Origin: Oscillospiraceae bacterium
GTDB taxonomy: Bacteria; Bacillota; Clostridia; Oscillospirales; Acutalibacteraceae
Assembly (NCBI GenBank): GCA_015066575.1
Contig: SVOD01000004.1
Coordinates: 1 to 36,213 of the forward strand
Direction: 5' to 3'
Length of the DNA stretch: 36,213 nucleotides
Shown: piece after piece, positions 1 to 8,058 of the stretch
Layout of the letters: each line of letters starts with the position of its first letter
How positions within the stretch are numbered: the stretch's first letter is position 1
Notes under the pieces: generated by a model
What the model was told of the DNA's origin: nothing
What the model saw: only the letters and a program-made list of their open reading frames with translations
The model's database searches: none
Position numbers and translations under genes: made by a program

Positions 1-909
1 GCCTCCACCTTTATTTTCGGCAAAACCGAGGCGGGTGCAGACATTACCATTTTGGGCGCTTCGAGCCCGGTCATCGGTGCCGCGATTGGTGCGGCGATTG
101 CCTGGGGCTTAAAGCATAAGCCGTTAGTCATCTTTTCTTCGGTAGCAGTCGGTGCCTTTGCCTATGCGCTTGGCGGTCCGGCCGGTGCATTTGTGGCAGT
201 AACCGTGGCAGCTGAATTGGGCGGATTGATTGCGGGCAAAACAAAGATTGATATTATTTTGGTGCCGCTGGTGACCATTGTCGCAGGCGGCTTGGTCGGC
301 AAATTTGTCGGCCCCGGCATTTCCTGGGTGATGACGGAAATCGGCACCTTCTTAAATTTTGCCACCGAGATGCACCCGTTGCCCATGGGTATGATTATTG
401 CCGTGGTGGTCGGGCTGGCGCTGACCGCACCGATTTCTTCGGCGGCACTGTGCATTATGATAGGGCTTTCCGGGCTTGCCGGCGGTGCGGCGGTAGTCGG
501 CTGCAGCGCGCAGATGATAGGCTTTGCCGTGGCGAGCTTTAAAGATAATAAGTTTGGCGGGCTTGTTTCGCAGGGCATCGGCACCAGTATGCTGCAGGTC
601 GGTAATATTATGAAGCACCCGCAAATTCTCCTGGCGCCGACATTGGCAGGCGCCGTGCTCGGCCCGATTTCGACCTGTGTGCTCAAAATGCAGTGCACGC
701 CGGTCGGTGCCGGTATGGGCACGAGCGGTCTTGTCGGGCAGTTCGGCACCTGGGATGCGATGAAGGGCACGATGCCGACTTGGCAGATTATTGTCGAAAT
801 TTTGGTCATGCACTTTATCGCGCCGGCAATTTTAGCGCTGCTCTTCCACCTGCTGTTTAAAAAAATCGGCTGGGTGAAGGACGGCTATCAGCTGCTAAAG
901 AATGATTAA
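1..909 (+). CDS. PTS transporter subunit IIC-like membrane protein (PTS_EIIC_2 type), 5' end cut off
   Basis: The frame is open from base 1 and ends at TAA 907-909, so 302 codons are visible and the start lies outside the window. The product is a very hydrophobic, Gly/Ala-rich protein with about eight membrane segments. Its conserved late stretch GAGMGTSGLVGQFG (about residues 237-250 of the visible part) is typical of the PTS_EIIC_2 group. Members resemble sugar-PTS permease domains but often stand alone, and their substrate is usually unknown, so no sugar is assigned. A TTG codon at 52 could be mistaken for a start, but the upstream frame continues with plausible membrane-protein sequence, so I treat the gene as truncated by the window. 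The stop codon lies inside the terminator stem. Confidence 0.8.
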   Translation, partial: ASTFIFGKTEAGADITILGASSPVIGAAIGAAIAWGLKHKPLVIFSSVAVGAFAYALGGPAGAFVAVTVAAELGGLIAGKTKIDIILVPLVTIVAGGLVGKFVGPGISWVMTEIGTFLNFATEMHPLPMGMIIAVVVGLALTAPISSAALCIMIGLSGLAGGAAVVGCSAQMIGFAVASFKDNKFGGLVSQGIGTSMLQVGNIMKHPQILLAPTLAGAVLGPISTCVLKMQCTPVGAGMGTSGLVGQFGTWDAMKGTMPTWQIIVEILVMHFIAPAILALLFHLLFKKIGWVKDGYQLLKND

Positions 910-941
910 AAAAGGATGGGTTCAACCCATCCTTTTTTAAT
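905..941 (+). terminator. Intrinsic terminator of the PTS-like gene
   Basis: A 17-bp perfect stem (905-921 with 925-941) has a 3-nt loop and an A-tract/T-tract base. The TAA stop codon (907-909) is part of the left arm. Confidence 0.85.
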
Positions 942-942
942 C

Positions 943-970
943 GGTGAATGCGGAATGCGGAATGCGGAAT
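943..970 (+). repeat. 28-bp array of four 7-bp units (GCGGAAT type)
   Basis: Units GGTGAAT, GCGGAAT, GCGGAAT, GCGGAAT lie in exact 7-bp register just after a terminator. It belongs to the intergenic 4 x 7 family described in the findings. Sequence to 1040 contains a partial unit of the CTGAACA type at about 1033. Confidence 0.8.
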
Positions 971-1040
971 TAGAAGGAGGGACACCTTCACCCGTTCCGC
1001 TACGCTCTATTTATTTGCCGCAAGCAGTACTGCTGAACAC

Positions 1041-1085
1041 TAAAAACAGTGAAAGGGATGCTATGCATCCCTTTCACTGTTTTTA
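1041..1085 (-). terminator. Long perfect hairpin at the 3' end of the histidine kinase gene
   Basis: A 21-bp perfect stem (1041-1061 with 1065-1085) closes a 3-nt loop. The right arm is the last codons of the kinase gene and the TAG stop (1061-1063) sits at the loop. The T-rich end of the stem serves as the U tract. It could also stop plus-strand transcripts. Confidence 0.75.
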
Positions 1086-2524
1086 GCAAGGCTGAACCAA
1101 AAATCACTGCCCTCGCCGAGGGTGGAGGTGACACCGTAGGCGGCGCCGTGGGCATCCAAAATTTGTTTGACAATGGAGAGCCCGAGCCCGCTGCCCATTT
1201 GGGCGCGGCGGTGGTTTTTGTCTACTTTATAGTACCTGTCCCAAATGTAGGGCAGTTTGTCTTCGGGGATGCCTTCACCGGTGTCGATAATATGCACGGT
1301 GTAATTCTCCCCGTCTTCCTCAAGGTGAATGGTCACCGTTTTATCCTCACCCGTGTAGGACACGGCGTTGTTGATTAAATTATAAAGCACTTGTAAAAGA
1401 GCGGTGCTGTCCGCGGTTACGGGTGCGCTTTGCAGCGCGCCGTGTTCAAAAATAATATGATAGTTGTCGCGCTCCATGAGCTTATTGTAGCGGGGAATGA
1501 TGCCGTTAATTTCTGCCACCAGGTCGACCGGCTCCGGCTGCATTTTCTGCGCGCCTGCCGAGAATTTGGAAATATCGAGCACATCACTGACAAGGCTTGT
1601 TAAGCGGTTGGATTCATCAATAATCACCTGCAGGTTTTCCTCTGTCACCTCGCCCGGGATGTCGCGCATCACCTCGGCATAGCCGGTAATAAGGGTGAGG
1701 GGTGTGCGCAGGTCGTGAGAAATATTGGCAACGAGCTCTTTTTGCAGGCTGTCGATTTTTCCCAGCTCGGTTTTGGCGTAGTTAAGGCTGTCGGCGAGTT
1801 CATCTACCTCTTTAATCGAGGAGGGCTCGAAGGTAACCGCATAATCGCCGGTTGCCAGCTCCTTGGCTTCATCGGAAAGCTTTTTGAGCGGCTTTGTCAG
1901 TCCTGCCGAGAGGATGAACGCGGCAATGAGCGCGCCAAGCACGGTAAGAACCGTTACAACAATCAAAATCACGCGCAGTGTGGTAATCACACTGTCAACC
2001 GGGGTAATGTTGGCGTTGACCACAACCGTATAATACCCGCCGGCTTGGTCGGCAACCACCGTGGCAACAATAAAAGAGGTAACATCCGCGCGCGGTTTGC
2101 CGCTTTGTTTGCCGCTTTGCGCTGTTTCGAGGCGAAAGCCCTCAAAGTATTCGGAATAGGTGCCGCCGTTTTCCTGCGCTTTTTCCGAAAAGGCGGAAAG
2201 CTCGCTGTCGGGAATGTTGTTAAAGAAAGAGGGCATTTCCCTGCCTGACGAGGCATAGACCGTGTTGTAGGAATGGTTGAGCACCTTGACACTGATATCG
2301 TGTGCCGTGCAGGCGGCGGCAATTTGCAGTTCGATATCATCGTCATAGAGATTAGCGGCAATAGTCTGCGCTGCGCTTTTGGCTTCATAGACCTTGACTG
2401 TTTTGTAAAAGCTGTTTAAAAAGACCGTTTGGCACAGCCATAGCAGCACGAGAATAAGCGCTAAGATACCGGTCAGCGCCGCAAAAATGCGCCATTTGAG
2501 TGAAATTTTCCTCTTAGTCTTCAA
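1061..2524 (-). CDS. Sensor histidine kinase of an OmpR-type two-component system
   Basis: The 487-residue kinase has an N-terminal membrane segment (about residues 11-35), an extracellular sensor region (about 36-178), a second membrane segment (about 179-203), a HAMP linker and a HisKA domain. The phospho-acceptor His lies in NISHDLRTPL near residue 268. The HATPase_c domain shows the N box (LYNLINNAVSYTG), G1 (DTGEGIPED) and G2 (GSGLGLSIVKQIL). It autophosphorylates and passes phosphate to the regulator encoded just upstream, whose gene it overlaps by 11 bp. The sensor domain contains no motif that I can tie to a ligand. The last codons form one arm of the terminator hairpin. Confidence 0.93.
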   Translation of the reverse strand: MKTKRKISLKWRIFAALTGILALILVLLWLCQTVFLNSFYKTVKVYEAKSAAQTIAANLYDDDIELQIAAACTAHDISVKVLNHSYNTVYASSGREMPSFFNNIPDSELSAFSEKAQENGGTYSEYFEGFRLETAQSGKQSGKPRADVTSFIVATVVADQAGGYYTVVVNANITPVDSVITTLRVILIVVTVLTVLGALIAAFILSAGLTKPLKKLSDEAKELATGDYAVTFEPSSIKEVDELADSLNYAKTELGKIDSLQKELVANISHDLRTPLTLITGYAEVMRDIPGEVTEENLQVIIDESNRLTSLVSDVLDISKFSAGAQKMQPEPVDLVAEINGIIPRYNKLMERDNYHIIFEHGALQSAPVTADSTALLQVLYNLINNAVSYTGEDKTVTIHLEEDGENYTVHIIDTGEGIPEDKLPYIWDRYYKVDKNHRRAQMGSGLGLSIVKQILDAHGAAYGVTSTLGEGSDFWFSLAKNSERDA

Positions 2525-3185
2525 AGCGGTACCCTACCCCTCTTAATGTCACAATGCACTCACGGTAATCGCCTAAACTCTTGCGCAGCAGCTTAATGTG
2601 GGTGTCGAGTGTTCTGTCGTCGCCGTAAAAATCATAGCCCCACACGGCGGAAAGAATTTTTTCGCGCGTTAAGGCGATTCCCTTGTTTTGAATAAAGTAG
2701 TTCAGCAGGTCAAACTCTTTGGGCGTCATTTCCACACTCTTGCCGTCAATGCTCACGCTGCGGGCGGTAAAGTCCACCTTCAGCCCGCCTTTTTCATAGA
2801 CCTCGCGCGGGCTGTCATCCGCTTGGCGGGCAGTTCTGGCAAGCACGGCGGCGATGCGCATCATCAGTTCCTTGCCGGAGAAGGGCTTGGTCACATAGTC
2901 ATCAATGCCCAGCTCAAAGCCGTGAATCTTGTCGTACTCCTCGCCGCGGGCAGAGAGCATAATCACCGGCACATCGGAGGTTTTGCGAATTTCTTTAACT
3001 GCCGAAAACCCGTCAAGCTCCGGCATCATGACATCCATAATCACAATATCGTAAGGCGTTTGGCGGCAGCGAATGACCGCTTCCATTCCGTCCGCCGCTT
3101 CATCGCTTTCGTAGCCTTCAAAATCGGCATACTTTTTCACCAACAGGCGAATGGCGGGTTCGTCATCCACTATTAACAGTTTCAT
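2514..3185 (-). CDS. OmpR/PhoB-family response regulator
   Basis: The 223-residue protein has a receiver domain (1-115) with the acidic pair D7/D8, phospho-acceptor D51 in IVIMDVMMPELDG and the conserved Lys in VTKPF near residue 101. A C-terminal winged helix follows (about 128-222; WGYDFYGDDRTLDTHI and a final GVGYRFE). It is the DNA-binding partner of the overlapping kinase gene. Start: ATG at 3185 behind GGGAGG. A strong promoter lies directly upstream, so the pair is probably one bicistronic unit. Targets are unknown. The 11-bp-spaced direct repeats before the HtrA gene (9372-9391) are of the kind OmpR-type regulators bind, but nothing links the two directly. Confidence 0.95.
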   Translation of the reverse strand: MKLLIVDDEPAIRLLVKKYADFEGYESDEAADGMEAVIRCRQTPYDIVIMDVMMPELDGFSAVKEIRKTSDVPVIMLSARGEEYDKIHGFELGIDDYVTKPFSGKELMMRIAAVLARTARQADDSPREVYEKGGLKVDFTARSVSIDGKSVEMTPKEFDLLNYFIQNKGIALTREKILSAVWGYDFYGDDRTLDTHIKLLRKSLGDYRECIVTLRGVGYRFED

Positions 3186-3212
3186 AGAGAGCCTCCCTCA
3201 TCATTTGTTAAT

Positions 3213-3241
3213 ATTATAATACATTTTTAATGTGAAAACAA
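3213..3241 (-). promoter_or_regulatory. Promoter of the two-component operon
   Basis: On the minus strand TTGTTT (3236-3241), 17 bp, TATAAT (3213-3218). The RBS GGGAGG and start codon follow about 25-30 nt downstream. Confidence 0.75.
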
Positions 3242-3326
3242 TCTGAAAAAAAGTTGATGTTTTCTTGAGAGAAGCGTACAAAATATTTTTGGATAGAAGG
3301 CAAAAAAACCGCACAAAAAGTGATAT

Positions 3327-3356
3327 TTGACTTTATGAATGCGTACATGGTAAACT
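3327..3356 (+). promoter_or_regulatory. Promoter abutting the YgjP-like gene
   Basis: TTGACT (3327-3332), 18 bp, TAAACT (3351-3356), preceded by TGG. Only 7 nt separate the -10 box from the ATG at 3364, so the mRNA may have almost no leader. Confidence 0.55.
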
Positions 3357-3363
3357 TTTAGAT

Positions 3364-3888
3364 ATGGAAAACATTAAAATTATTTATTCTGCGAGAAAAA
3401 CACTGTGCTTGGAAGTGCACCCCGAAAAGGGGGTGGTGGTGCGCGCGCCGCGGCGCACACCGCAAAAAGAGATTGATGCGTTTGTCAAAGCCCATGAAGA
3501 TTGGATTGCGCGCGCTTTGCAGCGCACCCGGCAGCGGCAGCAAAATTTGCCGCAGTACCCGGAGAGCGAGGCGGAAATTCGCCGGCTCAAAGCCAAAGCG
3601 GCGCAGGTAATCCCGCCGAAGGTCGATTACTATGCGCGCTTTCTCGGTGTGACCCCCGGCAAGGTGGGAATTACGCGGGCAAAAACGCGCTACGGCTCCT
3701 GTTCGGGCAAAAACAGCTTAAACTTTTCCTGTTTTTTGATGCTCTTTTCCGACAGGGCGATTGACTATGTGGTGGTGCATGAGCTCTGCCACATTAAGCA
3801 CAAAAACCATTCCAAACAGTTTTATGAAATGATTGCGGGCGTGATGCCCGATTACAGAATGCGACAAAAGGAGTTGAGGGGACGATGA
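3364..3888 (+). CDS. YgjP/DUF45-family zinc metallopeptidase-like protein
   Basis: This 174-residue protein of the YgjP-like (DUF45, SprT/WSS1-related) group has the zinc site HELCH (H139, E140, H143), followed by HKNHSKQF with the third ligand candidate H149. Upstream is the family box TRYGSC (108-113). Family members are predicted metal-dependent hydrolases. One in many genomes lies near type I restriction genes, but this one stands alone. The start at 3364 fits the family N-terminus, yet no Shine-Dalgarno is visible and the promoter -10 ends 7 nt before the ATG, which suggests leaderless or near-leaderless translation. Cellular substrate is unknown. Confidence 0.85.
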   Translation: MENIKIIYSARKTLCLEVHPEKGVVVRAPRRTPQKEIDAFVKAHEDWIARALQRTRQRQQNLPQYPESEAEIRRLKAKAAQVIPPKVDYYARFLGVTPGKVGITRAKTRYGSCSGKNSLNFSCFLMLFSDRAIDYVVVHELCHIKHKNHSKQFYEMIAGVMPDYRMRQKELRGR

Positions 3889-3932
3889 CTTTACCGGATA
3901 CCGAAACGGGTTTGCCGCCTCATCCTATACAT

Positions 3933-3970
3933 AAATACCCTGCCGCTTATTGTGCGGCAGGGTATTTTTT
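3933..3970. terminator. Bidirectional terminator between convergent genes
   Basis: ATACCCTGCCGC and its complement close a 7-nt loop, flanked by A/T tracts on both sides. The hairpin serves the YgjP-like gene on the plus strand. The TAA stop of the minus-strand membrane protein (3947-3949) lies in the loop. Confidence 0.85.
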
Positions 3971-4642
3971 GGCAATCCGGACGGCGCTCACCGCGCCGGT
4001 GACCAGTGCGCAGAGAATATCGCAAAAGGTATCGTATTCATTTTGCACTAAGGCGTTGACATTGTGCAGCGAAAGCTCCATATTGCTTTTTAGAACCGCG
4101 GCGGTCTGTTGCGCGGGCGCAAGCCCGAATTGCGCCAGAAGGTTTTGGGCGGCAACGGTGGTGTTTTTGAGCGCGGTAAAGGCGACAAATTCATACATTT
4201 CCCACAGCGCTGCGGCACAGGCGGTAAAGAGCAGTGCAAAAATGATGTAGTGCTTTTTTTGCACCGCCAAGCCGCTTTTTTGCAGCAAATCTGCCGCCAG
4301 CACTGCCAACAGCACACCGCTTAAAAGGTGTACCGCCACATCGTAGAACGCAAATTTTTCATACAGCTCGAACAAAGAGCCTGCCACGCAGGCAATAAAC
4401 AGAAAGCCGTAAAAAAGCGGCGCGCTCGGGCGCGCTTCCAGGTGTAGCAGCTTTGGCAAAAAGCTCAGCGCAAACGCGGCGGCGCACTGAGCGAGTTTGA
4501 GTAGCGGCGCCGCGGCGGGATGTGCCGCGTAGCGGGCGCAAAAGTAAAAAAAGAGCCCCACCAAAACAAAGCGCAACACCGGCGGCAGTGCAGCGCGCAA
4601 AGCATAATAAAAGCGATAAGGAAATATTTTTATATCGGTCAT
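3947..4642 (-). CDS. Integral membrane protein resembling the YjdF/DUF2238 group
   Basis: The 231-residue protein has about six hydrophobic helices. It carries the pattern FYDVAVHLLSGVLLA, then WEMYEFVAF, then DTFCDILCALVTGA. Acidic and His residues embedded near membrane helices in this order recall the YjdF/DUF2238 family, whose function is not established. The start ATG at 4642 lacks a strong Shine-Dalgarno. The next in-frame Met is far inside, so this start is kept. It is convergent with the metallopeptidase gene and divergent from the Fe-S scaffold operon. Family assignment is from motif memory and is moderate. Confidence 0.6.
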   Translation of the reverse strand: MTDIKIFPYRFYYALRAALPPVLRFVLVGLFFYFCARYAAHPAAAPLLKLAQCAAAFALSFLPKLLHLEARPSAPLFYGFLFIACVAGSLFELYEKFAFYDVAVHLLSGVLLAVLAADLLQKSGLAVQKKHYIIFALLFTACAAALWEMYEFVAFTALKNTTVAAQNLLAQFGLAPAQQTAAVLKSNMELSLHNVNALVQNEYDTFCDILCALVTGAVSAVRIAKKYPAAQ

Positions 4643-4729
4643 GCTTTTAGTTTTTGCACAAAGCGCGCTTTCATAAATGTAAATAATTACATATATCGCC
4701 TTAAATTCGCGTAGAATTATATTTTTCTA

Positions 4730-4758
4730 TTGAAAAACGCGGCAAAAATCTATATAAT
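4730..4758 (+). promoter_or_regulatory. Promoter of the Fe-S scaffold/GGGtGRT operon
   Basis: TTGAAA (4730-4735), 17 bp, TATAAT (4753-4758). The RBS GAAAGGAG is at 4783-4790, just before the ATG at 4798. Confidence 0.8.
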
Positions 4759-4797
4759 AAAAGCGTATATATTGCAATACTTGAAAGGAGTACGACT

Positions 4798-5490
4798 ATG
4801 ACAATTTCACAAGAAGTACAAAATATGTGCCCCGTAGCGCAAGGCGTGGCTCACGGCGCGGCTCCGATTCCGGAGGAAGCCAAGTGGGTGCAGGCAAAGC
4901 AAATCAGCGACATTTCCGGCTTTACCCACGGTATCGGCTGGTGCGCACCGCAGCAGGGCACTTGCAAATTAACCCTCAATGTTAAAGAAGGCGTTATCCA
5001 AGAGGCGTTGGTGGAAACCATCGGCTGTTCCGGCATGACACATTCTGCGGCAATGGCTTCGGAAATTCTGCCCGGCAGAACGATTTTGGAAGCGCTTAAC
5101 ACAGACCTTGTTTGTGATGCGATTAACACTGCGATGAGAGAACTGTTTTTGCAGATTGTTTACGGCAGAACCCAGTCCGCTTTTTCCGAGGACGGTTTGG
5201 CAATCGGTGCAGGTCTTGAGGACCTCGGTAAAGGTTTAAGAAGCCAAATCGGTACGCTCTACGGCACTTTGGAAAAGGGCCCGCGTTACTTGGAGATGAC
5301 CGATGGTTATATCACCGGTATCGCACTCAATGAGGATGATGAAATCATCGGCTACAAGTTTGTCAACTTCGGCAAGATGATGGACTTCATCAAAGGCGGC
5401 GATGATGCCAACACGGCATTTGAAAAAGCACAGGGACAATACGGCAGAGTGGATGACGCAGTGCGCGTTATTGACCCGAGAAAAGAATAA
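4798..5490 (+). CDS. NifU/IscU-like iron-sulfur cluster scaffold protein paired with GGGtGRT
   Basis: The 230-residue protein of the clostridial NifU-like scaffold group is always found with a GGGtGRT protein. Candidate metal ligands are C11, C49 (GWCAPQQGTC), C56, C77 (ETIGCSGMTHSA) and C106 (DLVCDAIN). The GCSG.T.SA segment matches the second Cys region of IscU/NifU scaffolds. It is longer than IscU (about 130 residues) because of a C-terminal extension of about 90 residues. Start: ATG with GAAAGGAG 7 nt upstream. The partner gene begins 14 nt after the stop, so the two are co-transcribed. An Fe-S role is inferred from family; the client proteins are not known. Confidence 0.88.
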   Translation: MTISQEVQNMCPVAQGVAHGAAPIPEEAKWVQAKQISDISGFTHGIGWCAPQQGTCKLTLNVKEGVIQEALVETIGCSGMTHSAAMASEILPGRTILEALNTDLVCDAINTAMRELFLQIVYGRTQSAFSEDGLAIGAGLEDLGKGLRSQIGTLYGTLEKGPRYLEMTDGYITGIALNEDDEIIGYKFVNFGKMMDFIKGGDDANTAFEKAQGQYGRVDDAVRVIDPRKE

Positions 5491-5504
5491 GGGAGGATTT
5501 GAAC

Positions 5505-6506
5505 ATGGCTTTATTTGAATCATATGAGAGAAGAGAGAAGCAAATCCTTGCTGTTCTCGCAAAGTATAACATTAACTCTATCGAAGAGTGCAGAGATATT
5601 TGTAAAGATGCCGGTTTTGACCCCTACACCATCGTAGAGGGCATTCAACCGATTTGCTTTGAAAATGCAAAATGGGCATACACCGTCGGTTGCGCGATTG
5701 CCGTTAAGAAAGGCGCTTCCAGAGCGGCAGATGCGGCAGCGGCAATCGGTGAAGGCTTGCAGGCATTCTGCATTCCCGGCTCCGTTGCCGACCAGAGAAA
5801 AGTAGGCCTTGGTCACGGCAACCTCGGCAAAATGCTTCTTGAAGAAGAAACAGAGTGCTTTGCATTCCTTGCAGGTCACGAGTCCTTTGCAGCGGCGGAA
5901 GGCGCTATCGGTATTGCCGAGAAGGCAAACAAAGTGCGCCAAAAACCCTTGAGAGTTATCCTCAACGGCCTTGGTAAAGACGCCGCGCAGATTATTGCCA
6001 GAATCAACGGCTTTACTTATGTGGAAACCAAAATGAATTACTACACCGGCGAGGTGGAGGAAGTATTCCGCAAGGCATATTCCACAGGGCTTCGTGTCAA
6101 GGTAAATTGCTACGGCGCCAATGATGTGAGCGAAGGTGTGGCAATTATGAAGAAAGAGGGCGTGGATGTTTCCATCACCGGTAACTCCACCAACCCGACC
6201 AGATTCCAGCACCCCGTTGCCGGCACCTATAAAAAGGTGTGTGTGGAAGAAGGCAAGAAGTACTTCTCCGTGGCTTCCGGCGGCGGCACCGGCAGAACCC
6301 TGCACCCGGATAACATGGCGGCAGGTCCCGCTTCCTACGGTATGACCGACACCATGGGCAGAATGCATAGCGACGCGCAGTTCGCAGGCTCTTCTTCCGT
6401 ACCGGCTCATGTGGAAATGATGGGCTTAATCGGCATGGGCAACAACCCGATGGTCGGCGCAACGGTTGCGTGCGCAGTGGCAGTATCCGAAGCATTAGCA
6501 AAATAA
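5505..6506 (+). CDS. GGGtGRT protein
   Basis: This 333-residue protein is defined by the signature SGGGTGRTLHPDN (about residues 257-269), which gives the family its name. The family is widespread in gut Clostridia and other anaerobes next to the NifU-like scaffold, as here, and has no proven biochemical function. A glycine-rich loop of this sort suggests nucleotide or phosphate binding, which is inference. The start is ATG 5505 with GGGAGG at 5491-5496 (8-nt spacing). A TTG at 5499 in frame lies too close to the RBS. A strong terminator follows. Confidence 0.92.
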   Translation: MALFESYERREKQILAVLAKYNINSIEECRDICKDAGFDPYTIVEGIQPICFENAKWAYTVGCAIAVKKGASRAADAAAAIGEGLQAFCIPGSVADQRKVGLGHGNLGKMLLEEETECFAFLAGHESFAAAEGAIGIAEKANKVRQKPLRVILNGLGKDAAQIIARINGFTYVETKMNYYTGEVEEVFRKAYSTGLRVKVNCYGANDVSEGVAIMKKEGVDVSITGNSTNPTRFQHPVAGTYKKVCVEEGKKYFSVASGGGTGRTLHPDNMAAGPASYGMTDTMGRMHSDAQFAGSSSVPAHVEMMGLIGMGNNPMVGATVACAVAVSEALAK

Positions 6507-6533
6507 ATCAAGAGAACATAAATTCAATTATGT

Positions 6534-6563
6534 TGGGAGGGCTTTCATGCCCTCCCGTTTTTT
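6534..6563 (+). terminator. Intrinsic terminator after the GGGtGRT gene
   Basis: GGGAGGGC, a 6-nt loop, GCCCTCCC, then GTTTTTTT. Confidence 0.92.
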
Positions 6564-6564
6564 A

Positions 6565-6608
6565 GGCACATCACTTTAAGCTTTTGCCCGTGATGTGTCT
6601 GATTTTTT
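6565..6608 (+). terminator. Second, weaker terminator in tandem
   Basis: GGCACATCAC (6565-6574) pairs with GTGATGTGTC (6590-6599), with one G.U pair, followed by TGATTTTTT. It backs up the stronger hairpin directly upstream. Confidence 0.65.
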
Positions 6609-6666
6609 AAGAATTGTCTACATTTTTTAGACCTTTCGTTTTTTTGTTTATCTGTTAGAATAATTC

Positions 6667-6695
6667 TTGACAATGTGCAAACAATAAGTTAAAAT
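6667..6695 (+). promoter_or_regulatory. Promoter of the AAA/DUF4143 gene
   Basis: Consensus TTGACA (6667-6672), 17 bp, TAAAAT (6690-6695). The leader is about 35 nt. Confidence 0.8.
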
Positions 6696-6736
6696 ACAAG
6701 TGAAGTTTATGATTAACATAATTTTTAGGTGAGAAT

Positions 6737-7960
6737 ATGTATATTGAAAGAGAACTAGAACGAAAATTTAATCATATGAATGCTTTTTTTAAAGCAATTC
6801 TTGTTTTCGGCGCAAGGCAGGTTGGCAAGTCAACCATGTTAAAACACCTTGCAGCGGAAGAAAACCGCACCATTGTCACAATGGATAATGATTTTGACCG
6901 CGAACTTGCAAAAAACGACCCCGTACTGTTTTTTCAAACCTACAAGCCCCCTATTTTGATTGATGAAATACAAAAAGCACCCGAACTGCTTGAACAAATA
7001 AAAATGATGTGCGATGAGAGTGAGCAAAGAGGGCTGTTTTGGCTTACGGGTTCGCAGCGAAAGCATTTAATGGAAAAATCGCAGGAGTCATTGGCAGGCA
7101 GACTTGGCATACTCAAACTCTATGGGCTCTCTCAAAGAGAAAAAGAGGGAGTGCTTCACCCCTGCGCGCTTGATTTTTCAATGCCATCTTTGCTGGGGAG
7201 AGCCAAACTTCTTCCCGATAATGATGTGCAGGATGTATTTGAACACATCTGGCGCGGCGGATATGCCGATGTTTTGGGTGCCACCCCGGAGCAAATGCAG
7301 GTTTACTATCAGTCATATATTGACAACTACCTGATAGCAGATGCCGTTAATGACGAGGGCATTAAGGATACCGCAGCTTTTAAAAGATTTCTTCGCTCCT
7401 GTGCGGCATTGGTCGGCAACCTTGTCAATTACAAAACGCTTGCGGACACCTGCGGTATATCGGTTCCCACCGCAAGAAAGTGGCTTGATGTTTTGCAGGA
7501 TATGGATGTCATCTATTTGCTCGAGCCATATTCCAACAATGAATTGCAGCGACTTGTCAAAACACCGAAACTGTATTTCTGCGATACGGGTTTGTGTGCC
7601 TACCTGACACGATGGATGACAAAAGAGTCTTTGCGTGAAGGTGCCGCAGGCGGTCATTTTTATGAGAACTATGTCATTATGGAACTTGTCAAGAATTACG
7701 CCTATGCGCAATCGTCCGCACTCTTGAGTTTCTATCGCGATACGAACGCAAAAGAAATTGATGTTTTTGTGGAAGAAAACGGAAAAATTCATCCTCTTGA
7801 AATCAAAATGTCGGCAAATCCGAATGTCAAAGAAATCAAAAAATATGCAGTGCTTGATAAAACAACGGTTGAAAAGGCAGAGGGCGGCATTGTATGTATG
7901 TATCCGAAGCCGTTTCCGATTGACAGAAAAAACAGTTATATCCCGAGCAATTTGATATAA
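6737..7960 (+). CDS. AAA-type ATPase with C-terminal DUF4143 domain
   Basis: The 407-residue protein has an N-terminal P-loop ATPase. Walker A is GARQVGKST (residues 25-33), Walker B is PPILIDEIQ with D76/E77, and a sensor strand is LTGSQ near residue 103. The middle carries a winged-helix-like segment (about 215-255). The C-terminal DUF4143 part ends in a PD-(D/E)XK-like core (KEIDVFVEENGKIHPLEIKMS, about 341-361, with D and ExK positions intact). Proteins of this build are very common in anaerobes, and their role is unknown. Start: ATG after GGTGAG. It is a single-gene unit with its own promoter and a terminator behind it. Confidence 0.9.
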   Translation: MYIERELERKFNHMNAFFKAILVFGARQVGKSTMLKHLAAEENRTIVTMDNDFDRELAKNDPVLFFQTYKPPILIDEIQKAPELLEQIKMMCDESEQRGLFWLTGSQRKHLMEKSQESLAGRLGILKLYGLSQREKEGVLHPCALDFSMPSLLGRAKLLPDNDVQDVFEHIWRGGYADVLGATPEQMQVYYQSYIDNYLIADAVNDEGIKDTAAFKRFLRSCAALVGNLVNYKTLADTCGISVPTARKWLDVLQDMDVIYLLEPYSNNELQRLVKTPKLYFCDTGLCAYLTRWMTKESLREGAAGGHFYENYVIMELVKNYAYAQSSALLSFYRDTNAKEIDVFVEENGKIHPLEIKMSANPNVKEIKKYAVLDKTTVEKAEGGIVCMYPKPFPIDRKNSYIPSNLI

Positions 7961-7975
7961 AACCTCGGATGTATT

Positions 7976-8014
7976 AACACGCCATTTGCGACTTGCGCAG
8001 TGGTGTGTTTTTTT
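7976..8014 (+). terminator. Terminator of the DUF4143 gene
   Basis: An imperfect hairpin pairs ACAC-GCCA-TGCG with CGCA-TGG-TGTGT, followed by a T run at 8008-8014. Confidence 0.7.
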
Positions 8015-8026
8015 GTAAACAAATTA

Positions 8027-8055
8027 TTGTATTTTTTTCTATTATATGATAAAAT
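8027..8055 (+). promoter_or_regulatory. Promoter driving the structured RNA element
   Basis: TTGTAT (8027-8032), 17 bp, TAAAAT (8050-8055). The predicted transcription start falls at about 8060-8063, right at the foot of the long hairpin. Confidence 0.6.
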
Positions 8056-8058
8056 GAA

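Noticed and set aside
3885..4250. 121-codon plus-strand frame overlapping the end of the YgjP-like gene by an ATGA
   Set aside because: The ATGA overlap is tempting, but the frame runs through the bidirectional terminator and then antisense to the membrane protein, with no family features.
5520..6410. 296-codon open frame on the minus strand opposite the GGGtGRT gene
   Set aside because: It is a mirror of the well-supported plus-strand gene, has no RBS or promoter, and encodes no recognisable domain.
6737..7960. DUF4143 ATPase as part of a defence system
   Set aside because: It is a stand-alone gene with its own promoter and terminator, and such ATPases are common in anaerobes with no shown defence role.
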